A stretch of DNA of 64,000 nucleotides, taken from contig VZSF01001068.1 in assembly GCA_013398295.1 (NCBI GenBank), positions 159,265 through 223,264 on the forward strand, in the 5' to 3' direction. The notes below the pieces were generated by a model that was not told the DNA's origin, searched no databases, and saw nothing but the letters and a program-made list of their open reading frames with translations. The position numbers were made by a program, and so were the translations under genes. Shown here in pieces: positions 38,901 to 50,335 of this stretch. The first letter of the stretch is position 1. Every line of letters starts with the position of its first letter. The stretch is from Chionis minor. Lineage: Eukaryota; Chordata; Aves; Charadriiformes; Chionididae.

Positions 38901-40024
38901 AAGCTTTCATCATCCTGGCTGCAAACAGGCAAAAAAAAAATCTCATAAAGGCTTAACAGGATTTTCTGTACATAATCTGTCTTGTGTTTCTAGTACTCAA
39001 AACCTTTTCCTTCACAGAAGAGCTTTAAATGTTTTGATGATCTGTAATTTTCACTGCCTTGAAATACGACTTTTGTCTAACACTAGTAAAATAATTAAAC
39101 CGCTACTAAAGCTCCTTGGAGTTTGGGTTTTCTTTTTAAAGTTGCATAGCATCATGAACTCAGTTAAAACACTCTAGAAGTTTGGTTTAGGGATATTTAT
39201 TTGGGTGGAAAAATTCAAATGTGCATATGCTAATAAGTGTGAGTACTGTGGCATTTCTGAAATGTTGTATCTGTGTTTGCAAGAGCAGCAAAATGGCTGG
39301 AAGCCCTGTCTAAAAATTGACAGCTGATTTATCGATGAGGAAATGCTTCTGTTTCCAGAGCAGCTGTAAACAGTACGTCATTGTGATCTACTGCTTTCGA
39401 TGATCACTAAGTTGGAATGAATAAGGAGGTAAAAGTGACCACACTGATTCAGACTTCAAAATTGATCCAACTCAACCTTCTTTATCCCATGGAGATTATA
39501 AATGGATACCTAGGGAAAGAAGGCAAGAATAGGGTGAATTTGTGAGCTAACCTCATTTAAAACTCTGTCTTTAACGATTTGCTGCATGCAGGATTTCCTA
39601 AGCCTGTAGTTAGTCCATTCAGTAAGCCAAATGAGCCCCTCTGGAAGAAAGAGTGATAAGGAGACCAGAACTGCGCGCTAAATTTGAAGTGTGGGTAAAC
39701 CATGGATTTATGCAGTGGCATAATTGTATTTCTGGCTTTCCCAGTGCTGCTGCTCCCTTCCAAATTCCTTTGCTAATAATTTGTAACATAAGATTTACTC
39801 TTCTGACTACCGTTCAGCATCAGGCTGACATTTTAGCAAAACCAGTCAGTTGTAACACCGAGATCATCTTCCTAAGTGGTAAGGATCAGGCCAGAGCCCA
39901 TCATTTTGTGTGTGAGGCTAGGCTTGCTTTTCCATGCATGAGCTGATAAATTTACCCATAATGAAGCTTGTTTCTTATTTTAGTCCCCCAGTCCTGTAAA
40001 GTTAAACTTGTGTGTGTGTGAAGG

Positions 40025-40160
40025 TAGCATTTATAGAATGTCTTTCAATTATTTCTCTAAGTACTTTGCCAAAGGTTGGGAAGTATTCCCATTTTTCTAG
40101 GTGCAGAAGCTTTTTAGGCAGTCTTTGGGTCCATGGACAAATCATTTTAAGCCAGGGGGA
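40025..40160 (+). mobile_element. Probable MIR SINE relic
   Basis: The order of phrases follows the MIR consensus: GTAGCATTTATAGAA, then CTCTAAGTACTTTGCC, then TATTCCCATTTTTCTAGGTG, AGAAGCTT, and finally GGACAAATCATTTTAAGCC. These correspond to the tRNA-unrelated core and 3' part of MIR. Divergence is high and no terminal repeat is visible, as expected of a copy this old. Identification is by recall; a profile search of the MIR family would confirm or refute it. Confidence 0.5.
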
Positions 40161-41727
40161 ATAAAGGTCTACACAGAGCCCTGTGCTTGATTTCTTGATC
40201 TATGTTGAGTCAGCAGTAACTAAGCTCTCCAAGGCCATTTCCTTGGCCTTGAAGGAAGGCCCAAACCCCTTTAACAAATTCTGTAGAAATTTTTAACATG
40301 CATTCTATAATGTGGATTAATACCTTCTCTTCCCAGTGAATGATACTGAAAAATACGTACAGCGTTTGCTTATGGGGTTTTCTGTTTTTTGTTGTTGTTG
40401 TTCTTTGTCATATTGTGTTGCCACCATGTGAAAGCTGGTCTTCTGCAGAAACATGGGAAGTCATGATTTTTGTAGCTATCATTACAGAATTGAGGAATTA
40501 TTATACTTCGTGTTCTTAATGCTTGTTTTCTGTGTTAAGTTTTAACAAGGAAATAACCATCCTAGACTCTTTGTGCTTACCGTATTCAGAAGTGAAACCG
40601 TATCCAGGAATGGTGGGGTGAAGTGTAAGATAGGTGGCTTCTGCTGTAGCTTAGAAAGACTTGAGGTGCGTATATGGTGTGCTGGGCGGGTTTGCCAGGA
40701 AAGACTTGGGAGTGTGCGTGTGGGGGAATTATCTCAAATGGCCGTAACAGGACCGCGCTGCACAAGCCTGACCGAGTAACATTCCTCTTCCACATACGCT
40801 TTAATTGGATATTTCTCTAGTTCAGCCTTTTCTTCCTGCCTTCCCTTCAGCAGGAAGGGAAATCCGTGGCTGAAAAAGGCCGTTTATAGGAATAGATGTT
40901 AACTTATTCTCAAGGCTTCTCTAGAAATTGTCAGCTCTTCATCCCTTCCTTGAAACCTTGGCCTTCAGTTCTTCGCTCCATTTTGAAGAAAAGTGTATTT
41001 TTTCCGATAGCTGCTGCAAGTGGCTGGCTCTCCGTGGGAGCGGGTGTCTCTTCCCAAGCAGTCCTGCGGGTAGTGGCCAGAATCAAAGAATTCTGCAGGC
41101 GATCTATTCTGGGAGGAAGAGCTGCGCCTTGTCTACAGGTTTGTGCTGTTCGTGCTCGCTCTTGCTGTGGTGCCATGAGCCTTTTCTTCATCTGAGCACA
41201 TACAGCTCTGCGGAAAGAGCAAGAGTGAGCGCGCTTGTGGCTGTGGTGAAGTGCGCCCTTCTGGGTCGTGAGCGACGGAGCCTTCAGTCTCCTCTGTCTG
41301 ACGGTCACATTGCGTGGGCATTTCTCATGCTGGGTGCACACACTTTGTTAGCCTACTGTACCAAAAGAATGGACATTATTTTCTTTTCCATCTCTTCTGT
41401 ACCCACAGTTCCCTTTCAAAAGGGAACCGGCCCTGCTTTCAAAATAGGTAACGTAAGCACCTATTGCCAAGGGAGGATTGAAACAGTGATCCTGATCTGA
41501 CCCAGGCATCTATTTTTGACATTCAGGGAGGCGCTCAAGTCTGAAAGAAGGTCTGGTTTAACACATTCCTTTCACCAGCTTTTCCTTTTGCTGTCATATC
41601 TTATTGCTGGGATTTGAGTTAGTGGTGTTAGGTGCGTTGCATGTTTTACTTCAAACAAAATGTAGTAAGTCTCCTGATGCACTGTAGGCTCTGCCTTGGA
41701 AAAATCCAGCTCAGTGTACTGACAGCT

Positions 41728-41860
41728 CTGAATCTGATTCAGAGTTGTAGTTATACAGTTGTACATTCTGATTCAGAGTGTGGATCTGAACCAGATACCG
41801 TATATCAGAACTACACTGATTCGGGGTGTTATACAGTTATACGGTTCAGAGTTATGGATT
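41728..41860. repeat. Degenerate short-repeat cluster
   Basis: CTGATTCAGAG occurs twice and CTGATTCGGGG once. GTTATACAGTT occurs twice (about 41,749-41,760 and 41,828-41,840). TTCAGAGTT also recurs. At the left edge CTGAATC-T-GATTCAG (41,728-41,742) is a 7-bp inverted repeat with a one-base centre. The order suggests an internal duplication that has since decayed. Confidence 0.7.
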
Positions 41861-44800
41861 CTTTTCTGGGTGGATAAGGGTTGGAAGCGAAGTGGTGGTG
41901 TGCTGAGCAGCCAAGGCCCTCAGTCCTTACCTAGCTCCAGAAATTCGGTGTTCTTCAGCCTTTTCCAGTTCTCTCTGTTTCAGAGTGGTTTTCGTGGCAG
42001 AGTCTTTGGTAAATTGTTTTTTTGGGCAGGGCACGGGGTGGTTTTGGTTTTGCTTGTCATTTCGCGCAGCTGGCACGGATGTGCCGCTAGAGGGTTTTTC
42101 AGTATAAGTGCAAAAGACGCAAATCAGCACAAACAAGTTAATAGCTTTGTTTTAAGAACAGTGATTTTGAAGGGGAAAAGCTCTAGACAAATACATAATA
42201 AATGAGTTCAGAGACTGTCTATGAATATTAGGCAAGTATTTCATTGGTGAAATTGGTCTTTGAGTTAATAACACCAAGGTGCTGGAGCCTTCCACTTAGG
42301 TTTAACAAATCTCCATGCTTCTGTATGTAATTGCTTCACTGGTAAATGAGATCAGTTTCTGTATTAATAAATAGGTCTGGTTAGATTTGTGTACATTTAA
42401 ATAGGATGCTCAAGCTGAGGATTCTAGTTGAGCTGTGTGGTCCCTGTAGAGCGTGTCCTGTGAGCTATGCTCCCCAGCTGGTGCAGGGAAGACACTGAAT
42501 CGGTTTTAAGGCCCATCCAACCCTGAAGTAGCCAGGAGAGTCGGCCAGAGCATCTGGCGAGTCGGTATGCGGAAGGGGAGACCCTGGAAGGGAGGATGTT
42601 TCCAACAGGAGCTTCACGGGTTCAGTAAGGATTGGCTTGCCTACTTGTTTTGTTTTGGTTTTTTCCTCCAACTGTTCTGGGCAAGCAGCCAAAAAGGAAT
42701 CCCAATAAGCAATTCATGAGCTAACAAGAACTAAAATGATATTGGTGTAACAGGCTATTTCTGTCTCTCTTCCCCTTTCTCCCTCTGTCCTTATCTAATA
42801 GGAGATTTGACATCTCGGATGACCGAAAAAACCCCCAGAAAACCGTAGAGGAGATGCCCAGGTCTTCTAGTGGCTGCAGCCCAGCCTGTTAGGCTGTCGG
42901 CCTTGAAGAGCGAGGTTGGTTTTCCTTTCTGGCTCTCTAGCCTAGATACAGGCACCTGCCCAAACGCAGCCTGGGTTTGGTGAGGTGCGGTGCCGGCTGC
43001 AGGCTGAGCTCCCGGGATGCGCATCCTCTCCCCGCTGGTGCTCGCTCCCGCGCTCCCGGGGCTGTGTCCTGTGCCAGCATCCCGACCGCTGCCTGGAGCC
43101 CGTCCTGGGAAACTGTCAGCCTGCTGGCCTCACGGTGAAGGTGGTGATACTCGTCAACCCCTATAGAAGCATCTGCGTGCTTTAAGTATTTATAATGTGT
43201 TGGTATGAAATTACAGGTGCAAAATAACTTAGTTGTATGTCAGAGATTAATGCGTATTTTCTGCCAGTTAGTGTTACGTGGAGATGGCTGTTCTTGTTGA
43301 CTAAAAAGTTTAGTTTTCAAAACATAATTTAAGCTCTTGTATTATTCTGAAAAGTTTTATGGCCAAGACGGCATTTAAAAATGAAAACAAATTTTAAAAG
43401 CCTCCCCCTCTCCCCCCCGCTTAATTCTATGCATTTTCTTTTTATGGATGGATTGAATATATTATACGGCTGTCAAGAAACTCCTTTATATTCTCAAACT
43501 GTCATTCTTACAGCAATTCTAATATTAATAGATGTGTATTAATTGGGAGTGTTGGAGATGTTTTAGTTGAAATCAATTTAATTGCTTGTGTTATGAGATT
43601 TGTTACTGAAATTCCAATATTATTTATATTTAATCTCTGACATGTGGTTTCCGGTTTCTGTTATTTTTTGAATGGATATATTTTTTAACTGCTGAACACA
43701 CACTATAGCGGTAGATGTAATCCATCTTTAGTCTGGGATAGTGTAAAATGAAGGAACTCCCAGTTAAAGATCTGTAGGATACCATATTGATGTCTGTCTT
43801 GAAATCCCCCTCCAAAAGCAGTTGGGGCTACTTGACTGTTTTTCTTTAACTGTTTATTTATGAGGATCCTGAAATGTTTATTTGGGGGAAAGAGTTTCCA
43901 CCATGTGTCTCAGTTAACTGGTATTCTTACCTACAGTTAGTAGCCTACTTGAAAGAAGCAGCAGCGAGAAATAACGTCTGACGCTGCAGGCAGCCTGCGG
44001 CTCTTCTCCCCAGATGCAGGTTGGGTGTGTGGTTCATCTGTGCCCTGGGCACACAGATGGGTCTACAAGGGCCCTACCTGGTGCCATCTTTCCACTTCCG
44101 CTGTCTAACTACTGTGTCGTTTTATTTTGTGTAGCGTACTGGTTTGAAACTTCTTCTGGTTGGGCCTGTCAGTGCCGCCTTCTCCAGAGTCCCCCGGTGT
44201 CGTCCCCTGTGCTGGAGTGGCGCTCGGGGGCGAGCAGAGCTGCTCTGGTGACACACTGCCCTGGTGACACGCTGCACGCGCGGCGCTGGGTCTGAGCCGA
44301 ATGTCCTCCCCAGCCCGGGGTCCCTGCTTAGCCCGCGGGGTGTCCTTGGCCAGGACGTTTGTAGCTGTGTTACACAAATTGGGGTTGCTTATGCCTTGTC
44401 TGTTAACTTTTGGAGTTCTGAGCCCGCTTGTGGTGGGAGCGGTGGAAGACTGGCCCTCAGGGAATAGCATATAGGCTTCCCCTGCCCTTCTGCTCCCGGT
44501 TGGCTGTTCAGATGTGGGAGACCACGCGGGTTATTTTTAAGATTCCGTGTTCGGGCTTCAGGTGGCCTGGCCAGGTAATGGGCCCAGTGTACACGTTAGT
44601 GACAGCAGAACTGGAAGGTGTAACGATGCCTTTTCATAGTGGGGTAAGGTTTGGGTTTGCACCAGGTTTGTGTGAGGAAATGTGAGGGGGAACTGGTGAG
44701 TTCTGGAGGGGGGCCCTTGGCTCTAGCAGCTTGCTGACCTTTTGGCCTTGCAGTAGGCTTTGTTTGTTCAGGCTTTTCCCTGGTAAGCAATCCGCCTCTT

Positions 44801-45523
44801 CGGGGTTGTTTCTTTTGGAGTTACTTTTTTGGGGACGTTAATTGAATTTAGTTGCTTTCATGTTTGATTGTTCTACATGAATGGTGCTTGTGATGTTGAG
44901 TTCATCCCGAGATTTGGAATCTGTATCTCATAAAATCAAAATCAACATACAATATTTAGAAGTGTTACTTTCAAAAAAATTTAGCTCGGGTATTTTGGAT
45001 CATCTTAACTCATGTATGTTACATTGCATGTTCGTGGATAGACAACAGAATTCATAAAGAACACCTTTGTGGGCAGTTTTTACAGTTGAGATCAGAACCC
45101 TTTTTAAAGCACGAAAAATCATTTTTTTAATCAATTTTTTTTCACCAGTATGGCCTGCAAAACATTGATGTAGATGGTAAATGAAGGTGGTGGTGTGGGT
45201 AATTATGTAACTACACTAAGGAGCGGTGTATTGGTAGATTTTACTCACTGCTTCCTCTGCTCAATTTCCTGGGTTGATTCAGGGAAAAAGTTGCCACCTC
45301 TTTTGGCAGGGTAATCCCGAACGGGAGGGGTGGGGGCCAGACCCCGTGTTGCTGGGCCAAAGCAGAAACCAGGAGGTGCCAAATTCCATTTGTCTGAAAG
45401 TCTTCCCTGCTAATTCATGTCTCCTGCAGTCGGAGAAGTTGGAGAAAATACTTCTGATTTTTCTGGGAAGTATCTAAGCAAAAAATTTTGGATGTTACAT
45501 TTAAAAAAAGAATAGTGAACTTG

Positions 45524-45573
45524 ATTTGCATATGCACTCATTTTCATGCAGTTTCTCTTTCCTGTATGCAAAT
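45524..45573. promoter_or_regulatory. Pair of facing octamer (POU-type) motifs in intron 1
   Basis: A perfect ATTTGCAT lies at 45,524-45,531 and a perfect reverse copy, ATGCAAAT, at 45,566-45,573, 42 bases apart start to start. The octamer is the classic binding site of POU-domain factors. The surrounding 150 bases contain no repeat signature. Whether the element is conserved or bound cannot be judged from one sequence. Confidence 0.35.
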
Positions 45574-48500
45574 GTGGCCATTTTTAGAGCAACTCACACA
45601 GATATCTGCTTGATTCTCTGTAGCAGTTCAAATAGTTCAAACCAGTAGCGGTTCCTTAACTACAGTGTTAACTCCTGAAAGCCAGAACACAAAACAACGG
45701 GGGCAGCTTTTCAGTAGCGTTTGCAGTTTCACCAGGATAGTGTTCAGCACGGAGTTTGGTTTACACTATACGTTAGTTCCATTTATAATGTTTAATAGCA
45801 GATGAAGAACACTATTTTGGTCTTGTTTACAAAAAGGAAGGAATAGAATTTCTTCATTTGTGGCGTACTAACTTTTTTGATACTTTCTGCACTTGATTTC
45901 TGCGACTATTTCTGTTTTCTGCAAAATGGAGTATAAGTTTAAGGTTTATATTTTGAACTGATGCTGTTCTTGTATAACTAGAATGAAACACTGATTTTAA
46001 TTTTTTTCCTCCCTAATATGGCAAGAGTTAGATTGGCATAAAGCTCATGTAGTTACAATATAGAGCCCCTACTTTTAGTCCATGTACCACGAGTGGTGGA
46101 ACTGTAGCACTGGGGAAGGGAGAGGAAAGCGTGGGAATATTCTCTGCTTTACTTTTTCGGGAAAAGATGCAAAAGGAAGAATGTTTATTTTGTACGTAGC
46201 ATGTTGAGACACTCATTACAGAAAGTGTCAGACACGTAGCGTTACCCACATGCCTAGTGTTGAGAATTGTAGCTTTCCTGTCATTAAATAAGAATCTCTT
46301 TAGGTGCTGGAGATACAAGCTGTCCTCTGTAAGCTTTTGTGTTGATTTTATTACAAGGGAATATTGAAGTTGAAGAATTGAGTAAGTACTTGCAGGTTTG
46401 ACTATGAAACTGCTAGAAGTGAAACACAGGGGTTTATCTTGTTTGTTTATAGTTGTAGAAAATACGAAAACACAATTTTTTTTCCCTACTCATTGCATTT
46501 ATGTTCTTTTAGGATGTAGCAGTTTTATGTATTGGCTAATTATCAGACCGTTTCAAACGATCAGTTCAGTGTCTTAGTTTGCTCCTGAAAGGCTCAGCGT
46601 GTAGTCAGAACCACCAAATTGTAGTGCGTCTCTGATGTGCTTGTCCAATTCAGGGCTGTATAGCTTAAAAACCCCTTCTTCACAGCTTTTGGCGCTAATT
46701 AACATTTAGATGTTTCATGATCATTGCTTAAGTTCCTCTGCCCTGTGAAATTCACGTCTACTTAGGGAAAATAATCACCAATTTACTTATGTAATGCATA
46801 GACATTAACCAACTCTTTTGTTCCATCTACATTTATATGCAACCAAGAAAAGCAATTTAATCGTACTTGCCAGTGTAAGGCATTATAGCTTGCAAAGCAA
46901 GGAGAAAAATATTTTCAACTATGCATATGATACCAGAACCTCCTAGAAAATTCTGGGTTTAATGGGTTTATTTCATTTTGACGCATTCAACGTGCATATT
47001 GAGAGAAGTATAAAGTAGTTAGGAAGGCAAGTAATCAGCTTAGAGTACTTTAATACAGGATGCTGAAATGCGTATAAGGATTTTTGCTGTGTTTTGCCTG
47101 TTTATCATGTTTTAAAAAGTGGGGATATAAAAGAATATTTGCTGTAGATCTCAGAAGCAGAACCATCTGCAGCAATGACTTCCGGAAAAACTTGTGTGTC
47201 TGTTATTTTAGTGGGTGTGAGAAAATGCAGCTCTATATGTTGTTTTGTCCTGCTATGTCTTGCCTGCTGCTTTATCTGTGGGATTTTGTATGACATGTAT
47301 TTGTCAAAAAATTCTGTGTGAATGAATTGATGTCGTGTTTCTTTAGATGGGTGGAAATAAGAAATTTTGGCTGAAGATAAACTCTTTATTCCCCAACCAC
47401 TTTGACCATATTAATACAGGTTTTGTATCTCAAATATAATAGCAAAAATGACATTTTGTTCTTGAATTAAGGGGCTCCTTTCTGATAGGTCTGGATTATT
47501 CTTTTACGTGCTCAGGTAACAAACCCTATTATGAATTAGTGTTTCATATTGGCCTGGTGTGTCACAATCGCTGTGCTAAGGAAAAGAATGTCATTTCACC
47601 ACCTCAGGTTATGTGGATGCGCAGGGAAGGAAGAGAATGGCCTGAAGTGGGACAGATAGGTAGGACTCGCTAAACCGATTGAACAAACTGTATTTCTCTA
47701 CATTACACTTTCCTCTGATAATATCCTGATGTTGTTGATCAGTGTCTCTTGTGGTCTCAAGAAGCAGAATGCTTCTCTCCAGGCGAGGGGCGCTGGAGGA
47801 GGTTACCTGTTCAGGACTCTGGTGTGGGGTGTCCCACCCTAACCCAGCTGGTGCACTGGAGGGCGTTAGGGCAGCGCGGTACCGACACTGGTATAGAAGA
47901 AAGGAAGATGATTGAGGTGGGATTAATTAACAAGCTATAAATTCATAGTGCATTAAAAAAATAATCTCTTGTCACACACATGTGTGTATAAATAGATATA
48001 TTTGTGTTTATATAAAACATGCATATAAAGATACGTAAATGAGCTCCTGGGAGAACTGTGACCATTGTATGGATGTACGACTCCAGCCTGCAAACACAAT
48101 CATGAGATGTCAGGTCCTGTCTGGTTAAGAGCTGTGTTTGGCCAAGGGCGAGGGCTTAAAAATCTTCATGCCCTTTTCCAGAAGCTCCAATTCCTCCAGC
48201 CTGGCCTTGAACGTCTCCTGCGGCCAACTGGCCCCTTATCGCTGCTCAGGCTCTGTTCACCTCCCTACAGATGCCTTCAAGAAGGGGCTCCTGGCTCTCC
48301 AGCTGCACCAGTTTGCTACTAGGAGCAGGGCAGCACTAGAAGCTGTATTTCTTCCCTACTTTCATGTCTGGTGAGAGTGTTATTTGGGCCAATCTGTTAG
48401 GCAGTTCTGGCTGATATAATACCTTGCATATGATAGATGCTGTCCGCCATCCTGAAACGGCATGTGTATGTTCTGTTTTTCAGCTAATTTCAGTTAGGAT

Positions 48501-48995
48501 ACAGACAGATCTGTCTGCTGATGTAGTGGAAAAGAAAAAAAATAAATACCTCTATCTGTTGATATGGTAAATGGAAGTCTCAGATTTCTGTAGTGAATTG
48601 CGGTGTGTGAATAAAGGTTTCATTGAGAATTCTTAAATTATTTTAAAAGGATAAAGTTAGAAAATGTAATTAACTCCCCCTGAGCTCTGCATTAATAGCC
48701 TTCCGCTGTTCTTAACTGTATAAGGGTTGCACTGGGGATTAACTCTAGTCTTAAATTTGACAGTCTAGAATGGGAGAATTAGTAAGAATATATTCAGCAG
48801 CATTGAGTTTAGTAACAGAATGACACCAACCTGTAACTGCCTTTCAAACTGTCAGTGCAGCTCTCCCTGCCCTTTGATCTTGCGTATTGTTGGCAGCGTA
48901 TGCGCAGAGAAGTGTACCAGGACACTGCGGGAGTTAAAATCTTAAACCTTCTCATTGTTCCATAACACTTTAAACTTTTTTTTTTCCCTTCACAG

Positions 48996-49840
48996 GAAAT
49001 GACCTAGAGGCCTTACAAGTACATTTGTGCATTTTTGTTCTGAGTCTACAATTGAGGGCAAATGCAGTCTGGAAGCACCACTTCTTAATGTTACAACGGA
49101 AACAACTACCTCAGCAAACAAGGAAAGGGGAAGAAGGCTTGCAATAATATACACTCTAATTTTTAATAGCTTATGCTTGCAAAGTCTTCTGTAGACAGAG
49201 TCCAGAATTTTTTTTTTCCCTCCAGTATTAAGAAGAGACACTACAAGTTAAACTAATTTGGCAGACTGGATCTGTCAAGACATTTGAAGATATCTGATCT
49301 GCTGACATAAGGATTTGCTTTTTCAAGGAAGGAGCCTCTGCACTGCTTTTATAATCGCTGTTGATCAGTGGTTTGCTCCACTTTTTCTGATATTACTAAT
49401 GGGAAAATTGTAGTAAGGTATTGCTTCTAAAGCTATTATTTGCATTGACAAAAATAACTTTTGTAGACTTAACAGCAAGTGACAATAATATGCTCGTGAA
49501 GAAATCATAGGTGATAACTTCTCTGCTCCGGCTTTGCGTTTCTGTGTGCGGAGTGTAATACCAAACAAGAGACAGAGCATTATTAAGATACTTTGGCTTG
49601 CTTTTTGAGTACAGTTTATAACTGCAGCAGGGCTGCACTGAACACTGAAAATACCAAGTCAGCAAATCTGCTGCCTTTCTCACTGCTGATACAGATTATA
49701 CAGACGCTTGCCTTTTTGAAATGCCTTTTGTGAAACCTATGTACACAGTCCTCCACTGTTACTGTACATAACTACAGATTTGAGGAAGGAATTTGACAAG
49801 TGATTGTTAATTCGAGGAATCTTTGGACAAGCACTCACTT
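48996..49840 (+). other. GARRE1: GARRE1 exon 2, 5' untranslated part
   Basis: A strong acceptor (T-rich tract then CCCTTCACAG, AG at 48,994-48,995) opens an 845-base leader that runs without interruption into the start codon. It contains seven upstream ORFs, beginning at ATG 48,999 (2 codons), 49,062 (8 codons), 49,088 (19), 49,173 (27), 49,399 (4), 49,490 (6) and 49,721 (16). All end before the main start. The in-frame stop TAA at 49,808-49,810 fixes the 5' limit of the main frame. Weaker pyrimidine-AG acceptors further in (for example near 49,693) could shorten this exon in some transcripts. Confidence 0.55.
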
Positions 49841-50335
49841 ATGTATTGCTGTAGTGCACAAGAAAGCAAAATGGACTATAAGCGGCGCTTTTTGCTTGGC
49901 GGGTCCAAGCAAAAAGTGCAGCAACACCAGCAGTATCAAATGCCTGAGCTAGGCAGGACCCTGAGCGCACCGCTGGCCTCTACCACCCCGGCATCCCCTT
50001 TGGTCTCCTCAGCTGCTGCGGGCAGCTGCAACCACCCTGTGTCCCATACGACTCCGATCGCAGACATCCAGCAGGGAATCTCCAAATACCTGGATGCACT
50101 CAACGTGTTTTGCCGTACGAGCACTTTCCTTACAGACCTTTTCAGCAGTGTATTTAGGAACTCGCACTATTCTAAGGCAGCTATGCAACTGAAAGACGTG
50201 CAGGAACATGTCATGGAAGCAGCGAGTCGACTCACAGCAGCAATAAAACCAGAAATAGCAAAAATGCTGATGGAACTGAGCGCCGGAGCTGCAAACTTTA
50301 AAGATCAAAAAGAGTTCAGCCTTCAAGACATTGAG
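49841..50335 (+). CDS. GARRE1: GARRE1 coding exon 1 (exon 2 of the gene), residues 1-165
   Basis: It starts at ATG 49,841 and ends ...L-Q-D-I-E before donor GAG|GTAGGT (GT at 50,336). Residues 1-60 are a low-complexity basic, then Q/S/A/P-rich leader (K-V-Q-Q-H-Q-Q-Y; A-S-T-T-P-A-S-P). From about residue 67 (T-P-I-A-D-I-Q) a conserved helical domain begins, including T-S-T-F-L-T-D-L-F-S-S-V-F and A-A-I-K-P-E-I-A-K-M-L-M-E-L. Reading continues open past the donor to 50,548, but the extra residues are intronic because the next exon resumes exactly at V-L-G-R-C-F. Confidence 0.95.

Larger units (their letters stand above)
20791..48995 (+). other. GARRE1: GARRE1 intron 1 (inferred)
   Basis: About 28 kb without a supported coding exon lies between the CpG island and the acceptor at 48,994-48,995. 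Scattered ORFs of up to 196 codons (22,919-23,509 minus; 40,928-41,500 plus) match no family I know and lack exon-like borders. Contents worth noting are listed separately: a 41-bp tandem repeat, a probable MIR, a degenerate repeat cluster and paired octamers. A single N at 29,521 sits in a C run. G+C-rich patches occur at about 42,900-43,140 and 44,190-44,350. Homopolymer T runs are frequent, for example 33,277-33,291. The extent depends on the inferred exon 1. Confidence 0.55.

Noticed and set aside
40928..41500. A 190-codon ORF in intron 1
   Set aside because: Low-information Ser/Leu/Cys-rich translation with overlapping ORFs on the other strand. Not similar to any protein I know.
48130..48330. 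Possible antisense CR1 fragment (phrase CCTGGCCTTGAAC)
   Set aside because: Only one short phrase agrees; the order of the surrounding CR1 text is not preserved.
49823..49840. Upstream extension of GARRE1 adding six residues before M-Y-C-C
   Set aside because: The codon at 49,823 is TTG, not ATG. The first ATG in this frame after the stop at 49,808 is at 49,841, which matches the known protein start.
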